51,478 bases of DNA from CAIMMJ01 sp037131955. Lineage in GTDB: Bacteria; Bacteroidota; Bacteroidia; UBA4408. Below the pieces are notes generated by a model, which saw only the letters and a list, made by a program, of their open reading frames with translations, was not told the DNA's origin and did not search any database. Positions within the stretch are counted from its first letter, which is position 1, and every line of letters starts with the position of its first letter. The stretch spans positions 1 to 51,478 of the forward strand of contig JBAXQC010000012.1 in assembly GCA_037131955.1 (NCBI GenBank), written 5' to 3'. Positions 1 through 6,586 of the stretch are shown here, piece after piece. The position numbers were made by a program, and so were the translations under genes.

Positions 1-115
1 ATACATTCAAATTGCTATCAGCCAAGCTGAGCAATGGCTTGGGTTGTTGAGCAAAGGCATTTAAAGAAACAATTAGAATGAAGATAATGAGTAAAGTAGC
101 TTTTAATTTAATCAT
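1..115 (-). CDS. N-terminal fragment of a secreted protein (cut by window edge)
   Basis: The start codon is at 113-115 on the minus strand and the reading frame runs open off the left edge of the window. The 38 visible residues begin MIKLKATLLIIFILIVSL and continue NAFAQQPKP, a standard signal peptide with a cleavage site at the FAQ motif that is very common in Bacteroidota. The product is therefore probably exported to the periplasm or outer membrane, but nothing of the mature domain is visible and the function cannot be called. It is divergent from the barrel gene that begins at 394. Confidence 0.75.
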   Translation of the reverse strand, partial: MIKLKATLLIIFILIVSLNAFAQQPKPLLSLADSNLNV

Positions 116-393
116 ATGATTAATCTTTTATTCGGGCAAAAATATTAAAAAATTCATGTAATCCAAATTCAAGCCTATCTACTGAATTCTATGTCAATTA
201 TAAAATTTAATAAATTCAATATCATAACAATTTAGATGCAATTTTTATTAAACCAAAAGATTAAATGTTCAGGAGTGTATTTGAGGAAATTCATACATTT
301 TGTTAAATATTATTGATTTCAATAATATCCAATAAAGTATAATTGTTTATTATTGCACGACAGAATTAAATACCAAATCTTAAATTTTTAACA

Positions 394-1041
394 ATGAAAT
401 CGAAGTTATTTTTTCTCCTCTTGCTTTTCACTAGTTTTCAAAATTCTTTTGCTCAGGAAATCCGTTTAAACACCTATGGCGGTTACGTTTTTGATGAATC
501 ATTCGAATTGTCCGATATATCGGGCTATTATAATGGAATAATAAATGGTGGTCTTCATTGGGGTGGCGGCTTAGAGTTAATGGCACATAAGTATTATGGC
601 GTAGAATTGTCTTATCTAAGACAAGATACCAAGGCGCCCGTAAGAAAGAATTTAACTTCTTTAATTAATGAATACAATGTAGGAATCAACTACATTCTAC
701 TTGGCGGCAATCGCTATTTTAACACCGGAAATAAAACTTTTGAGCCTTATGCAGGAGGTCAGCTTGGAATGGCTATTTACAATATTGAAAATACGAACGC
801 AATTTCAAAATCCAATAAAACAAAATTTGCCTGGGGAGTAAAAGCGGGCGTAAATGTTAATCTTTCTTCAAGCGTTGCCATTAAACTTCAAGCCCAATTA
901 TTATCAACAGTACAAGGTATTGATGGTGGTTTTTACTTTGGATCAGGTGGTTTAGGTACAAGCTTATCCGCACGAGCGGCCATATTGCAATTTGGTTTTA
1001 ATGGAGGCTTAGTTTTTTCAATTTCATCTGATAAAAAATAA
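394..1041 (+). CDS. Outer membrane beta-barrel protein
   Basis: A 215-residue protein with a clear signal peptide (residues 1-20, cleavage before QEIRL) and a mature part made of alternating polar/hydrophobic, glycine-rich strands such as HWGGGLELMAHKYYGVELSY and FAWGVKAGVNVNLSSSVAIKL. This is the pattern of the small 8-stranded OmpA/OmpW-like barrels found in large numbers in Bacteroidota. It ends in SSDKK rather than in an aromatic residue, so the last strand is less canonical. The next gene starts 30 bp downstream and is also exported, so the two may be co-transcribed. The specific role is unknown. The ATG at 394 is chosen because the signal peptide begins there. Confidence 0.7.
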   Translation: MKSKLFFLLLLFTSFQNSFAQEIRLNTYGGYVFDESFELSDISGYYNGIINGGLHWGGGLELMAHKYYGVELSYLRQDTKAPVRKNLTSLINEYNVGINYILLGGNRYFNTGNKTFEPYAGGQLGMAIYNIENTNAISKSNKTKFAWGVKAGVNVNLSSSVAIKLQAQLLSTVQGIDGGFYFGSGGLGTSLSARAAILQFGFNGGLVFSISSDKK

Positions 1042-1071
1042 CACATTCAGTGACCTAAAATCTGAAATTAA

Positions 1072-1413
1072 ATGAAAAAAAATCTTGTTTTTATATTCTC
1101 AATTTTTATTACAATTTCTTCGTTTGCTCAAGACATAGTTGGTGGTGAATTTTCTATAGGTCCCCGTATAGTCGGATCTGCAGGATTGAGTTTTAAATTT
1201 CACAATAAATCGAATCTTCCTGCTTTTGAATTGATAAGCGCCCAATCTTTTGACAACAAAATTTACGGATTTACTATTGGTGCTATGTTTGAAAAAATCG
1301 CCCCAATTAACCGATTTTGTTTTTTATCAATGTCAAAAGTAAATATAATGGTATCAATGGCGCTTTTACTGCCATATATATCATCAATAGAAAAAAATAA
1401 TGTTCCCCTCTAA
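1072..1413 (+). CDS. Small exported protein, probably frameshifted near its 3' end
   Basis: The 113-residue frame has a signal peptide (MKKNLVFIFSIFITISSFAQ, residues 1-20) and a short beta-rich mature part (GGEFSIGPRIVGSAGLSFKF). From about residue 83 the sequence stops looking like a barrel. If one T is added to the six-T run at 1320-1325, the frame instead reads FFINVKSKYNGINGAFTAIY then IINRKK and stops at 1398-1400, 23 bp before the next start. That alternative ending has the alternating strand pattern of an outer membrane protein. So this is either a natural frameshift or a homopolymer error in the assembly. I do not recognise the family. Confidence 0.55.
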   Translation: MKKNLVFIFSIFITISSFAQDIVGGEFSIGPRIVGSAGLSFKFHNKSNLPAFELISAQSFDNKIYGFTIGAMFEKIAPINRFCFLSMSKVNIMVSMALLLPYISSIEKNNVPL

Positions 1414-1423
1414 AAGCAGTTTT

Positions 1424-2680
1424 ATGAAAACGAAATTATTGCTGGCATCAATGCTGATAATAATTGGTAACATTTGTTTCGCCCAGGGTTCGTTGGTTAA
1501 ACAAAAGGATATCAGTGACGTATTATTTAAGAAAAAAAAATCGAATGCGCCTAAACAAGAAGATACACTTGTTGTAAGAAAAGTTTATTTGACTGTTCTC
1601 CCTATTCCTGGTTATTCGCCAGCATTGGGGTTTGTCTTGGGAGGAGGAGCGAGTGCTAACATTTTACTAGGAGACAGAAAAACAACCAATCTATCATCTG
1701 CACTAGCCAATATTACCGTCACGTCAAAAAAACAATTAAATCTAAACATTCGAACCAATGTATATACGCCCAATAATAAATGGATATATCAAGGTGATTA
1801 TCGTTTGTTACTTTTTTCTCAACCCACGTATGGATTAGGCATTAATTTTGGTCAAAGAGGAGATTTTAATTTGAATGGTGCTTCAGTAAACTATGATCCT
1901 GATGAACAACCCATGCGTTTCAATTACATTCGGTTTTATGAAAATATTTATCGCCAGTTAAAGGGAGCTTGGTATGCTGGTTTAGGTTTTAATATTGATC
2001 ATCATTTTACGATCAACGATCAGTCATTGAATATGATCTCTCCCATAACTTCTCATTATGAGTATTCTACAAAGTATGGATTTTCTTTAAAGAAATACAC
2101 CACGAGTGGGATTACGTTTAATCTTTTGTACGACAGTAGAGATAATGCTGTTAACCCATTAAAAGGTCATTTTGCACAATTGACTTTCCGTGAAAATCTC
2201 AAGTTTCTTGGAAGCAGCCAATCCAGTTCTACCATATACTACGAATATAGAACCTATTTAAAACTTGGCGACAACAAACAACTCAAACACATTTTAGCAT
2301 TATGGTCTTGGGGGCAATTTATAACAAGTGGAAAACTCCCTTACCTCGCTACACCATCTATTGGATGGGATATGTACAATCGTTCTGGTCGTGGCTATAT
2401 TCAAGGAAGAATCAGAGGAGAAAACTTAGCTTATAATGAGGCTGAATATCGTTTTCCAATTAGCAAAAACGGTATTTTGGGCGGTGTAGCTTTTTTGAAT
2501 GCAACAACTGCGAGTAACTCAATAGTGAATCAATCCATATTTAACGCTTTCGCATTAGGATATGGCGCAGGGTTGCGTGTTAAAATGAGCAAACAAACCA
2601 ACACCAATATTTCAATTGATTATGGAAGAGGAAGAAACGGATCCAGCGGTGTTTATTTCAATCTCCAGGAAACTTTCTAA
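1424..2680 (+). CDS. Omp85/BamA-type outer membrane barrel protein (surface antigen family)
   Basis: A 418-residue protein. The start at 1424 is preferred over the earlier ATG at 1400 because the signal peptide (MKTKLLLASMLIIIGNICFA) begins there. After a short charged linker the protein reads LPIPGYSPALGFVLGGGASA, then a series of amphipathic strands, including GITFNLLYDSRDNAVNPLKG and an arginine-glycine loop (RGYIQGRIRGENLAYNEAEY), which resembles the conserved loop-6 segment of Omp85 barrels. It ends in phenylalanine (LQETF), the classic barrel insertion signal. No POTRA domains are visible, so it is a stand-alone C-terminal barrel like many 'BamA/TamA family' proteins of Bacteroidota and not BamA itself. 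Substrate unknown. Confidence 0.75.
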   Translation: MKTKLLLASMLIIIGNICFAQGSLVKQKDISDVLFKKKKSNAPKQEDTLVVRKVYLTVLPIPGYSPALGFVLGGGASANILLGDRKTTNLSSALANITVTSKKQLNLNIRTNVYTPNNKWIYQGDYRLLLFSQPTYGLGINFGQRGDFNLNGASVNYDPDEQPMRFNYIRFYENIYRQLKGAWYAGLGFNIDHHFTINDQSLNMISPITSHYEYSTKYGFSLKKYTTSGITFNLLYDSRDNAVNPLKGHFAQLTFRENLKFLGSSQSSSTIYYEYRTYLKLGDNKQLKHILALWSWGQFITSGKLPYLATPSIGWDMYNRSGRGYIQGRIRGENLAYNEAEYRFPISKNGILGGVAFLNATTASNSIVNQSIFNAFALGYGAGLRVKMSKQTNTNISIDYGRGRNGSSGVYFNLQETF

Positions 2681-2769
2681 ACTTCAAGCTGAAATATTAC
2701 AAGAGTCAATTTATTGTATCTTGAATTTTCCTCTGAAAACTAAAAAATCTAACAACATATTAAAAATGC

Positions 2770-2793
2770 AAAATCCCGTCTTGGCGGGATTTT
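2770..2793 (+). terminator. Intrinsic terminator after the Omp85-like gene
   Basis: A perfect 9-bp stem AAAATCCCG / CGGGATTTT with a 6-nt loop, the T-rich right arm being followed by GTTATT. It lies 90 bp after the stop of the barrel gene and marks the border between that gene and the decayed transposon patch. Confidence 0.75.
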
Positions 2794-2881
2794 GTTATTC
2801 GCATAGGAGGACAATTGTTTGACCCTGTGTTAAAAGATTTTAAGAAGTACGTAAGAAATCAACAGGTAAAAGATTGACTAG

Positions 2882-3316
2882 TCTTTCAAGTTGGAAGATA
2901 TTGACCAAGTTAAAGTATATAAAACGCGTTATCATGCATTTGTAAGTAACCAAGAGTTACCAGCAGTAGAAATTTGGGAGCAATACAAAAGACGTGGTGA
3001 TGCAGAAAACAGAATCAAAGAGCTTAAAGAAGACTTTGGAGTTTAAGGATTTTGCATGGATAATTTTTGTGCTACAGAAAAAGCCATGAGGTTTGTAATG
3101 GTCGCCTATAAGTTGATGAGTTTGTTTAGGTTATTAACGATTCAAAAGCAACCCTATCCTAAACTTTCAACATTAAGATTCAACTGCTTTGCAGTAGGAT
3201 CTTGGGTGGATGACAATGTGCTTAAAATGTCTGTTCCACTTAAAAGAAGGCAATGGTTTGAGAGCCTTTTCTCATTTATAGAAAATACAAAACTGCCAAT
3301 AAGTCTTACAGGTTAG
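2882..3316 (+). pseudogene. IS1380-family transposase remnant (C-terminal part, in-frame stop)
   Basis: In one frame the sequence reads SFKLEDIDQVKVYKTRYHAF, VSNQELPAVEIWEQYKRRGD and AENRIKELKEDFGV, then a TAA stop at 3044-3046, then GFCMDNFCATEKAMRFVMVA and YKLMSLFRLLTIQKQPYPKL to a TAG at 3314-3316. The order (Y.R)GDAENRIKELK(E/Y)DFG ... ATEAA..FVM.AYNLMSLFR ... TLR(Y/F).CFA(V/I)G.W is the conserved C-terminal DDE region of IS1380-type transposases as I know the family; the E of AENRIKEL is the expected catalytic glutamate. The N-terminal two-thirds are missing and no matching left terminal repeat is visible, so the element is dead. The segment TGCAAAATTTGGG just after the stop may be part of the right end. 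Confidence 0.8.
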
Positions 3317-3339
3317 TCAACTGCAAAATTTGGGTTTAA

Positions 3340-3606
3340 AATGGAATAAGTTTAGATTGGTGGATAACTGGTGCACACTATGGTTATTCAAAAGTTAAAG
3401 TTACTGCAGAGGCTGATTTAATTGGCCAAGTAAATGGTGCAGTAAATGTAATTGGTTCATTGGATGATTTATTGGTGAATGAAGACCTACCTTTTAAAAA
3501 TGCCGAATCTAATTTTACAACTGTTGGAGAAAATATAATTGGCAACATTAAAGGAATTCCATTTAGTGGGTTTAGATCTGGTCTTTGTATCGGGTATACA
3601 TTTTAA
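3340..3606 (+). pseudogene. 3' remnant of an outer membrane protein gene
   Basis: A frame without a start codon is open from just after a TAA at 3337-3339 to the TAA at 3604-3606. It reads NGISLDWWITGAHYGYSKVK, continues with VTAEADLIGQVNGAVNVIGS, and ends GFRSGLCIGYTF. The alternating pattern and terminal phenylalanine are those of the last strands of an outer membrane barrel. It starts within about 20 bp of the presumed right end of the transposase remnant, so the gene was probably decapitated by that insertion and a deletion. No 5' part is present upstream, where an intact, unrelated gene with its own terminator sits. The gene keeps its own terminator at 3646. Confidence 0.65.
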
Positions 3607-3635
3607 TTTAAATTTAAATTTAAATTTAAATTTAA
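3602..3635 (+). repeat. Hexanucleotide tandem repeat (TTTAAA, about 5.5 units)
   Basis: The unit TTTAAA is repeated without error from inside the last codons of the outer membrane protein remnant to just before its terminator. The unit is itself a palindrome, so the tract can fold back on itself in many registers. Such tracts are prone to slippage. Confidence 0.9.
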
Positions 3636-3645
3636 CAAAAATACG

Positions 3646-3669
3646 AAAGCCCTTGATTGGGCTTTTTTT
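3646..3669 (+). terminator. Intrinsic terminator of the decapitated outer membrane protein gene
   Basis: Stem AAAGCCC / GGGCTTT, loop TTGATT, followed by a run of T. It also insulates the downstream miaB gene from the remnants upstream. Confidence 0.8.
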
Positions 3670-3695
3670 ATTTTCCATCAATAATTTGATATCAT

Positions 3696-3703
3696 TACCT
3701 TTG
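3696..3703 (+). promoter_or_regulatory. Candidate -7 element for miaB
   Basis: TACCTTTG matches the Bacteroidota -7 consensus TAnnTTTG exactly and lies 19 bp before the miaB ATG. No TTG is seen at the usual -33 distance, so only the -7 box supports it. The leader would be very short. Confidence 0.45.
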
Positions 3704-3722
3704 TCAAAATTTTTTAATTAAA

Positions 3723-5153
3723 ATGCCAGTAGAAAAATTATTGCCAGAAGAAAAACAAGGAGAAGCACTACAAACAGTTTCAAAAAACTCTAATAATTCA
3801 AAGAAATTATACCTGGAAAGTTATGGCTGTGCCATGAATTTTTCGGATAGCGAAATTATTGCAAGCATTTTAGATAAAGAAGGGTTTGATACAACTCAGG
3901 ATTTTAAAGTAGCCGATTTAATTTTTTTGAATACCTGCGCCATTAGAGACAATGCAGAGCAAAGAGTTAGAAACAGACTGAACGACTTTAAACAATTAAA
4001 AAGAAAAAATCCTTCTTTAATTATTGGTGTTTTGGGTTGCATGGCAGAACGATTAAAATCTAAACTGCTGGAAGAAGAAAAATTAGTTGACTTGGTTGTA
4101 GGACCAGATTCTTACAGAGATTTGCCCAACCTTATTGAAACAGTAGAAGGCGGACAAAAAGCAGTGAACGTATTGCTCTCAAGAGAAGAAACGTATGCAG
4201 ATATAAGCCCAGTAAGATTAGACAGCAATGGAATTACTGCTTTTGTTTCTATAACAAGAGGATGCGATAACATGTGTGCATTTTGCGTAGTTCCTTTTAC
4301 ACGAGGAAGAGAAAGAAGCAGAGAGCCAGAAACAATAGTAAATGAGGCCAGAGATTTGTTTGAAAGAGGCTTCAAAGAAGTTACTCTGCTTGGTCAGAAT
4401 GTAAACTCCTATTTGTGGACCGGTGGTGGTTTAAAAAAAGACAACCCAAGCGAGGACGAGTTGAAAAATGCAACAACATTTGCTCAACTTCTCGAAAAAG
4501 TTGCACTCATAAATCCTGATTTAAGAATTAGATATTCTACTTCTCATCCTAAAGATATGGGCGACGATGTTTTAGAAATAATGGCCAAGTATGAAAATAT
4601 TTGCAATTACGTTCATTTGCCAGTTCAATCTGGATCGAGCAGAGTATTGGAAATGATGAATCGAGGTTACACCAGAGAATGGTACATGGATAGAATTAAT
4701 GCTATAAAAAGATTTATGCCAGATGCCGGAATTAGTACTGATACAATAAGCGGATTTTGCGGAGAAACTGAAGAAGACCATAAAGAAACTATGAGCTTAA
4801 TGGAATGGAGCGGCTTTGATTTTTCATATATGTTTAAGTACTCTGAAAGACCAAAAACATTGGCTGAAAGAAAGTTTAAAGACGATGTAGATGAGGCCAC
4901 AAAAAGCAGAAGGTTAGCCGAAATTATTGAAGTTCAAAAACAACTTTCACACAAAAGTAACATAAGAGATTTAGGCAAAGAGTTTAAGGTTTTGATAGAA
5001 GGTGTTTCAAAAAAATCTGCTGATTTTTTATACGGAAGAAATTCGCAAAACAAAGTAATTGTATTTCCTAAAAGAGATTTAAAGAAAGGAGATTACGCCA
5101 TAATTAAAGTAACAAACTGCACTTCTGCTACATTACTTGGTGAGGCTGTATAA
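3723..5153 (+). CDS. miaB: tRNA-2-methylthio-N6-dimethylallyladenosine synthase MiaB
   Basis: A radical-SAM methylthiotransferase of 476 residues that adds the 2-methylthio group to i6A37 of tRNAs reading U-starting codons. The N-terminal MTTase domain carries the three cluster cysteines C36 (LESYGCAMNFSDSE), C72 (NTCAIRDNAEQRVRNRL) and C106 (GVLGCMAER). The radical-SAM motif is C181-x3-C185-x2-C188 (RGCDNMCAFCVVPFTRGRER). The C-terminal 65 residues form a TRAM RNA-binding domain (FLYGRNSQNKVIVFP...GDYAIIKV). The CxNMCxFCVVPxxRGRERSR signature and full length fit MiaB rather than RimO or MtaB. It stands alone, convergent with the gene at 5182 and separated from it by 28 bp without an obvious terminator. 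Confidence 0.96.
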   Translation: MPVEKLLPEEKQGEALQTVSKNSNNSKKLYLESYGCAMNFSDSEIIASILDKEGFDTTQDFKVADLIFLNTCAIRDNAEQRVRNRLNDFKQLKRKNPSLIIGVLGCMAERLKSKLLEEEKLVDLVVGPDSYRDLPNLIETVEGGQKAVNVLLSREETYADISPVRLDSNGITAFVSITRGCDNMCAFCVVPFTRGRERSREPETIVNEARDLFERGFKEVTLLGQNVNSYLWTGGGLKKDNPSEDELKNATTFAQLLEKVALINPDLRIRYSTSHPKDMGDDVLEIMAKYENICNYVHLPVQSGSSRVLEMMNRGYTREWYMDRINAIKRFMPDAGISTDTISGFCGETEEDHKETMSLMEWSGFDFSYMFKYSERPKTLAERKFKDDVDEATKSRRLAEIIEVQKQLSHKSNIRDLGKEFKVLIEGVSKKSADFLYGRNSQNKVIVFPKRDLKKGDYAIIKVTNCTSATLLGEAV

Positions 5154-5181
5154 CGATAAAAATTAGGAGAATATAAATTAC

Positions 5182-5880
5182 TTATTCCTTTTCTTTTATT
5201 ATAAAATCTCCTGAATCGTAAATAATATCCAGTTTATCCGATTTAGAATAAGCAGCAGGATTACATCCCAACATTCCTTCTGGAACAGGTATGTTTAACT
5301 CAATAAAATATTTCTTCCATTCCTCTAGAATTTTTCCTGTTTCGGGACTGTTAAAAGTCATTGGCTCCAATTTAAAAAAATCTTTGCCACCATTTGCATT
5401 TTTAAAACTATAATAAATTAGCTCAGAGCAATAAAGTGAAACATCTCCGTCTGAAAATTTAGAATCGTATGGAGTTCCCAAATATTTTATTGCTTCTTTG
5501 GCAGCTTTTTTAGCCAAACTAGAATACCCGTCTATTAATCTTGCTCCAATTACCTTTGGATCTCCGTCGCTGTTGGAAGTTCTTTTCATAAAGTCGGGTA
5601 TGGACGTGAGGTGCACAACTTTATCAATTGCTTCGCACACCCACAAAGAATCATCCTTTTTTACTAAAATTCCCATGTGCGAAATATCTATACCTTGATG
5701 ACCTTGTGTAACGCCTTCAATAGCATCGCACAATGGGCCACAATCTATGTCCTGAAACAATAAATCTCCCTCCTTAAATAAGGAGAAATCATACGCAGGA
5801 ACCTCAGCCCCGCTTTGAGAAAATAATATTTTTGGGATAAAAAATAAACCAACTAAAAATAAAAAAATAAGTTTTTTCAT
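5182..5880 (-). CDS. YiiX/YebB-like NlpC/P60-superfamily cysteine hydrolase
   Basis: A 232-residue exported protein (signal peptide 1-21, ending ILFSQ). The mature domain matches the permuted NlpC/P60 (YiiX/YebB, DUF830) fold: GDLLFQD at about residue 38, the histidine in DISHMGILV (H68) followed by a glutamate (WVCEAID, E83), and the nucleophile cysteine in LYCSELIYYSF (C151). In this permuted family His precedes Cys, as here. Such enzymes are predicted amidases or peptidases acting on lipid or peptide amides; the substrate is not known. It is the last gene of a minus-strand group and follows the HAD phosphatase by 48 bp. Confidence 0.8.
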   Translation of the reverse strand: MKKLIFLFLVGLFFIPKILFSQSGAEVPAYDFSLFKEGDLLFQDIDCGPLCDAIEGVTQGHQGIDISHMGILVKKDDSLWVCEAIDKVVHLTSIPDFMKRTSNSDGDPKVIGARLIDGYSSLAKKAAKEAIKYLGTPYDSKFSDGDVSLYCSELIYYSFKNANGGKDFFKLEPMTFNSPETGKILEEWKKYFIELNIPVPEGMLGCNPAAYSKSDKLDIIYDSGDFIIKEKE

Positions 5881-5928
5881 TGTAAAAGATTAATAAATAA
5901 AACAATGCTAAAGTAATACTTAATTTAA

Positions 5929-6582
5929 TTATAATTTACTCCATAATTTTTCATTCCAACTATCAAGAGAATCAATCACAAGGTCTGCAGCTAAAAATTC
6001 TTTTTTATTTTTTAGTTCCTTATCTGGAACTGCAATTACTTTCATTCGGGCAGACAAAGCAGCCAATACTCCGTTTGGAGAATCTTCAAACACTAAAATA
6101 TTTTCAGGTGAAATTTGCAAACGTTTTGCCGTTTCAATAAATATTCCGGGATGTGGCTTTCCGTACTCTGTGTCTTGAGCAGAAACAATTAAATCGAAAT
6201 AACTAGTGATATTTAATTTTTTTACAACAGATTGAATAATTTTATAGTGAGATGATGAGGCAATTGCCATAGGAATATTCTTTTCTTCAAAAAATTCTAA
6301 ACAGTTAATTACTCCGTCAAGTGGTTCACCATTTTGCAAAACATATTCAACTACCTTATCCATAATCATTTCTTGAACCTGTTTTTTAGTAAAATTTTTT
6401 AAACCTTGTTTTTTATCCCAATAGTTAATTGCTTCGTCAATTCTAAGTCCCATTGTTTGTTGACACATAGCTTTAGTTAAACTTATACCTGCCATTTTAA
6501 ATATTTCTACCTCTGCCTCTTGCCAAAATGGTTCAGAATTAATTAACAAACCATCCATGTCAAATATTACTGCTTCTATCAT
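5929..6582 (-). CDS. HAD-family sugar/hexitol phosphatase (HxpB/YniC-like)
   Basis: A 217-residue HAD subfamily IA phosphatase. Motif I is VIFDMDGLLINSEPFWQEAE with nucleophile D8 and acid/base D10; motif II is the serine of MAIASSSHYK; motif III lysine is in YGKPHPGIF; motif IV is VFEDSPNGVLAA. The cap sits between residues about 18 and 85. The 'DMDGLLINSEPFW' form is typical of the 2-deoxyglucose-6-phosphate/hexitol phosphatase HxpB group, so phosphosugar dephosphorylation is likely, but beta-phosphoglucomutases share the same fold and substrate cannot be read from sequence. It starts 4 bp after the stop of the MutS2 gene, so they are probably translationally coupled. Confidence 0.85.
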   Translation of the reverse strand: MIEAVIFDMDGLLINSEPFWQEAEVEIFKMAGISLTKAMCQQTMGLRIDEAINYWDKKQGLKNFTKKQVQEMIMDKVVEYVLQNGEPLDGVINCLEFFEEKNIPMAIASSSHYKIIQSVVKKLNITSYFDLIVSAQDTEYGKPHPGIFIETAKRLQISPENILVFEDSPNGVLAALSARMKVIAVPDKELKNKKEFLAADLVIDSLDSWNEKLWSKL

Positions 6583-6586
6583 AATT

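Noticed and set aside
2616..2822. A 68-codon frame overlapping the end of the Omp85-like gene
   Set aside because: It runs out of frame through the barrel end and straight across the terminator, with no coding features.
3487..3721. Small frames on both strands across the TTTAAA tract
   Set aside because: The hexamer repeat gives long stop-free frames by composition only.
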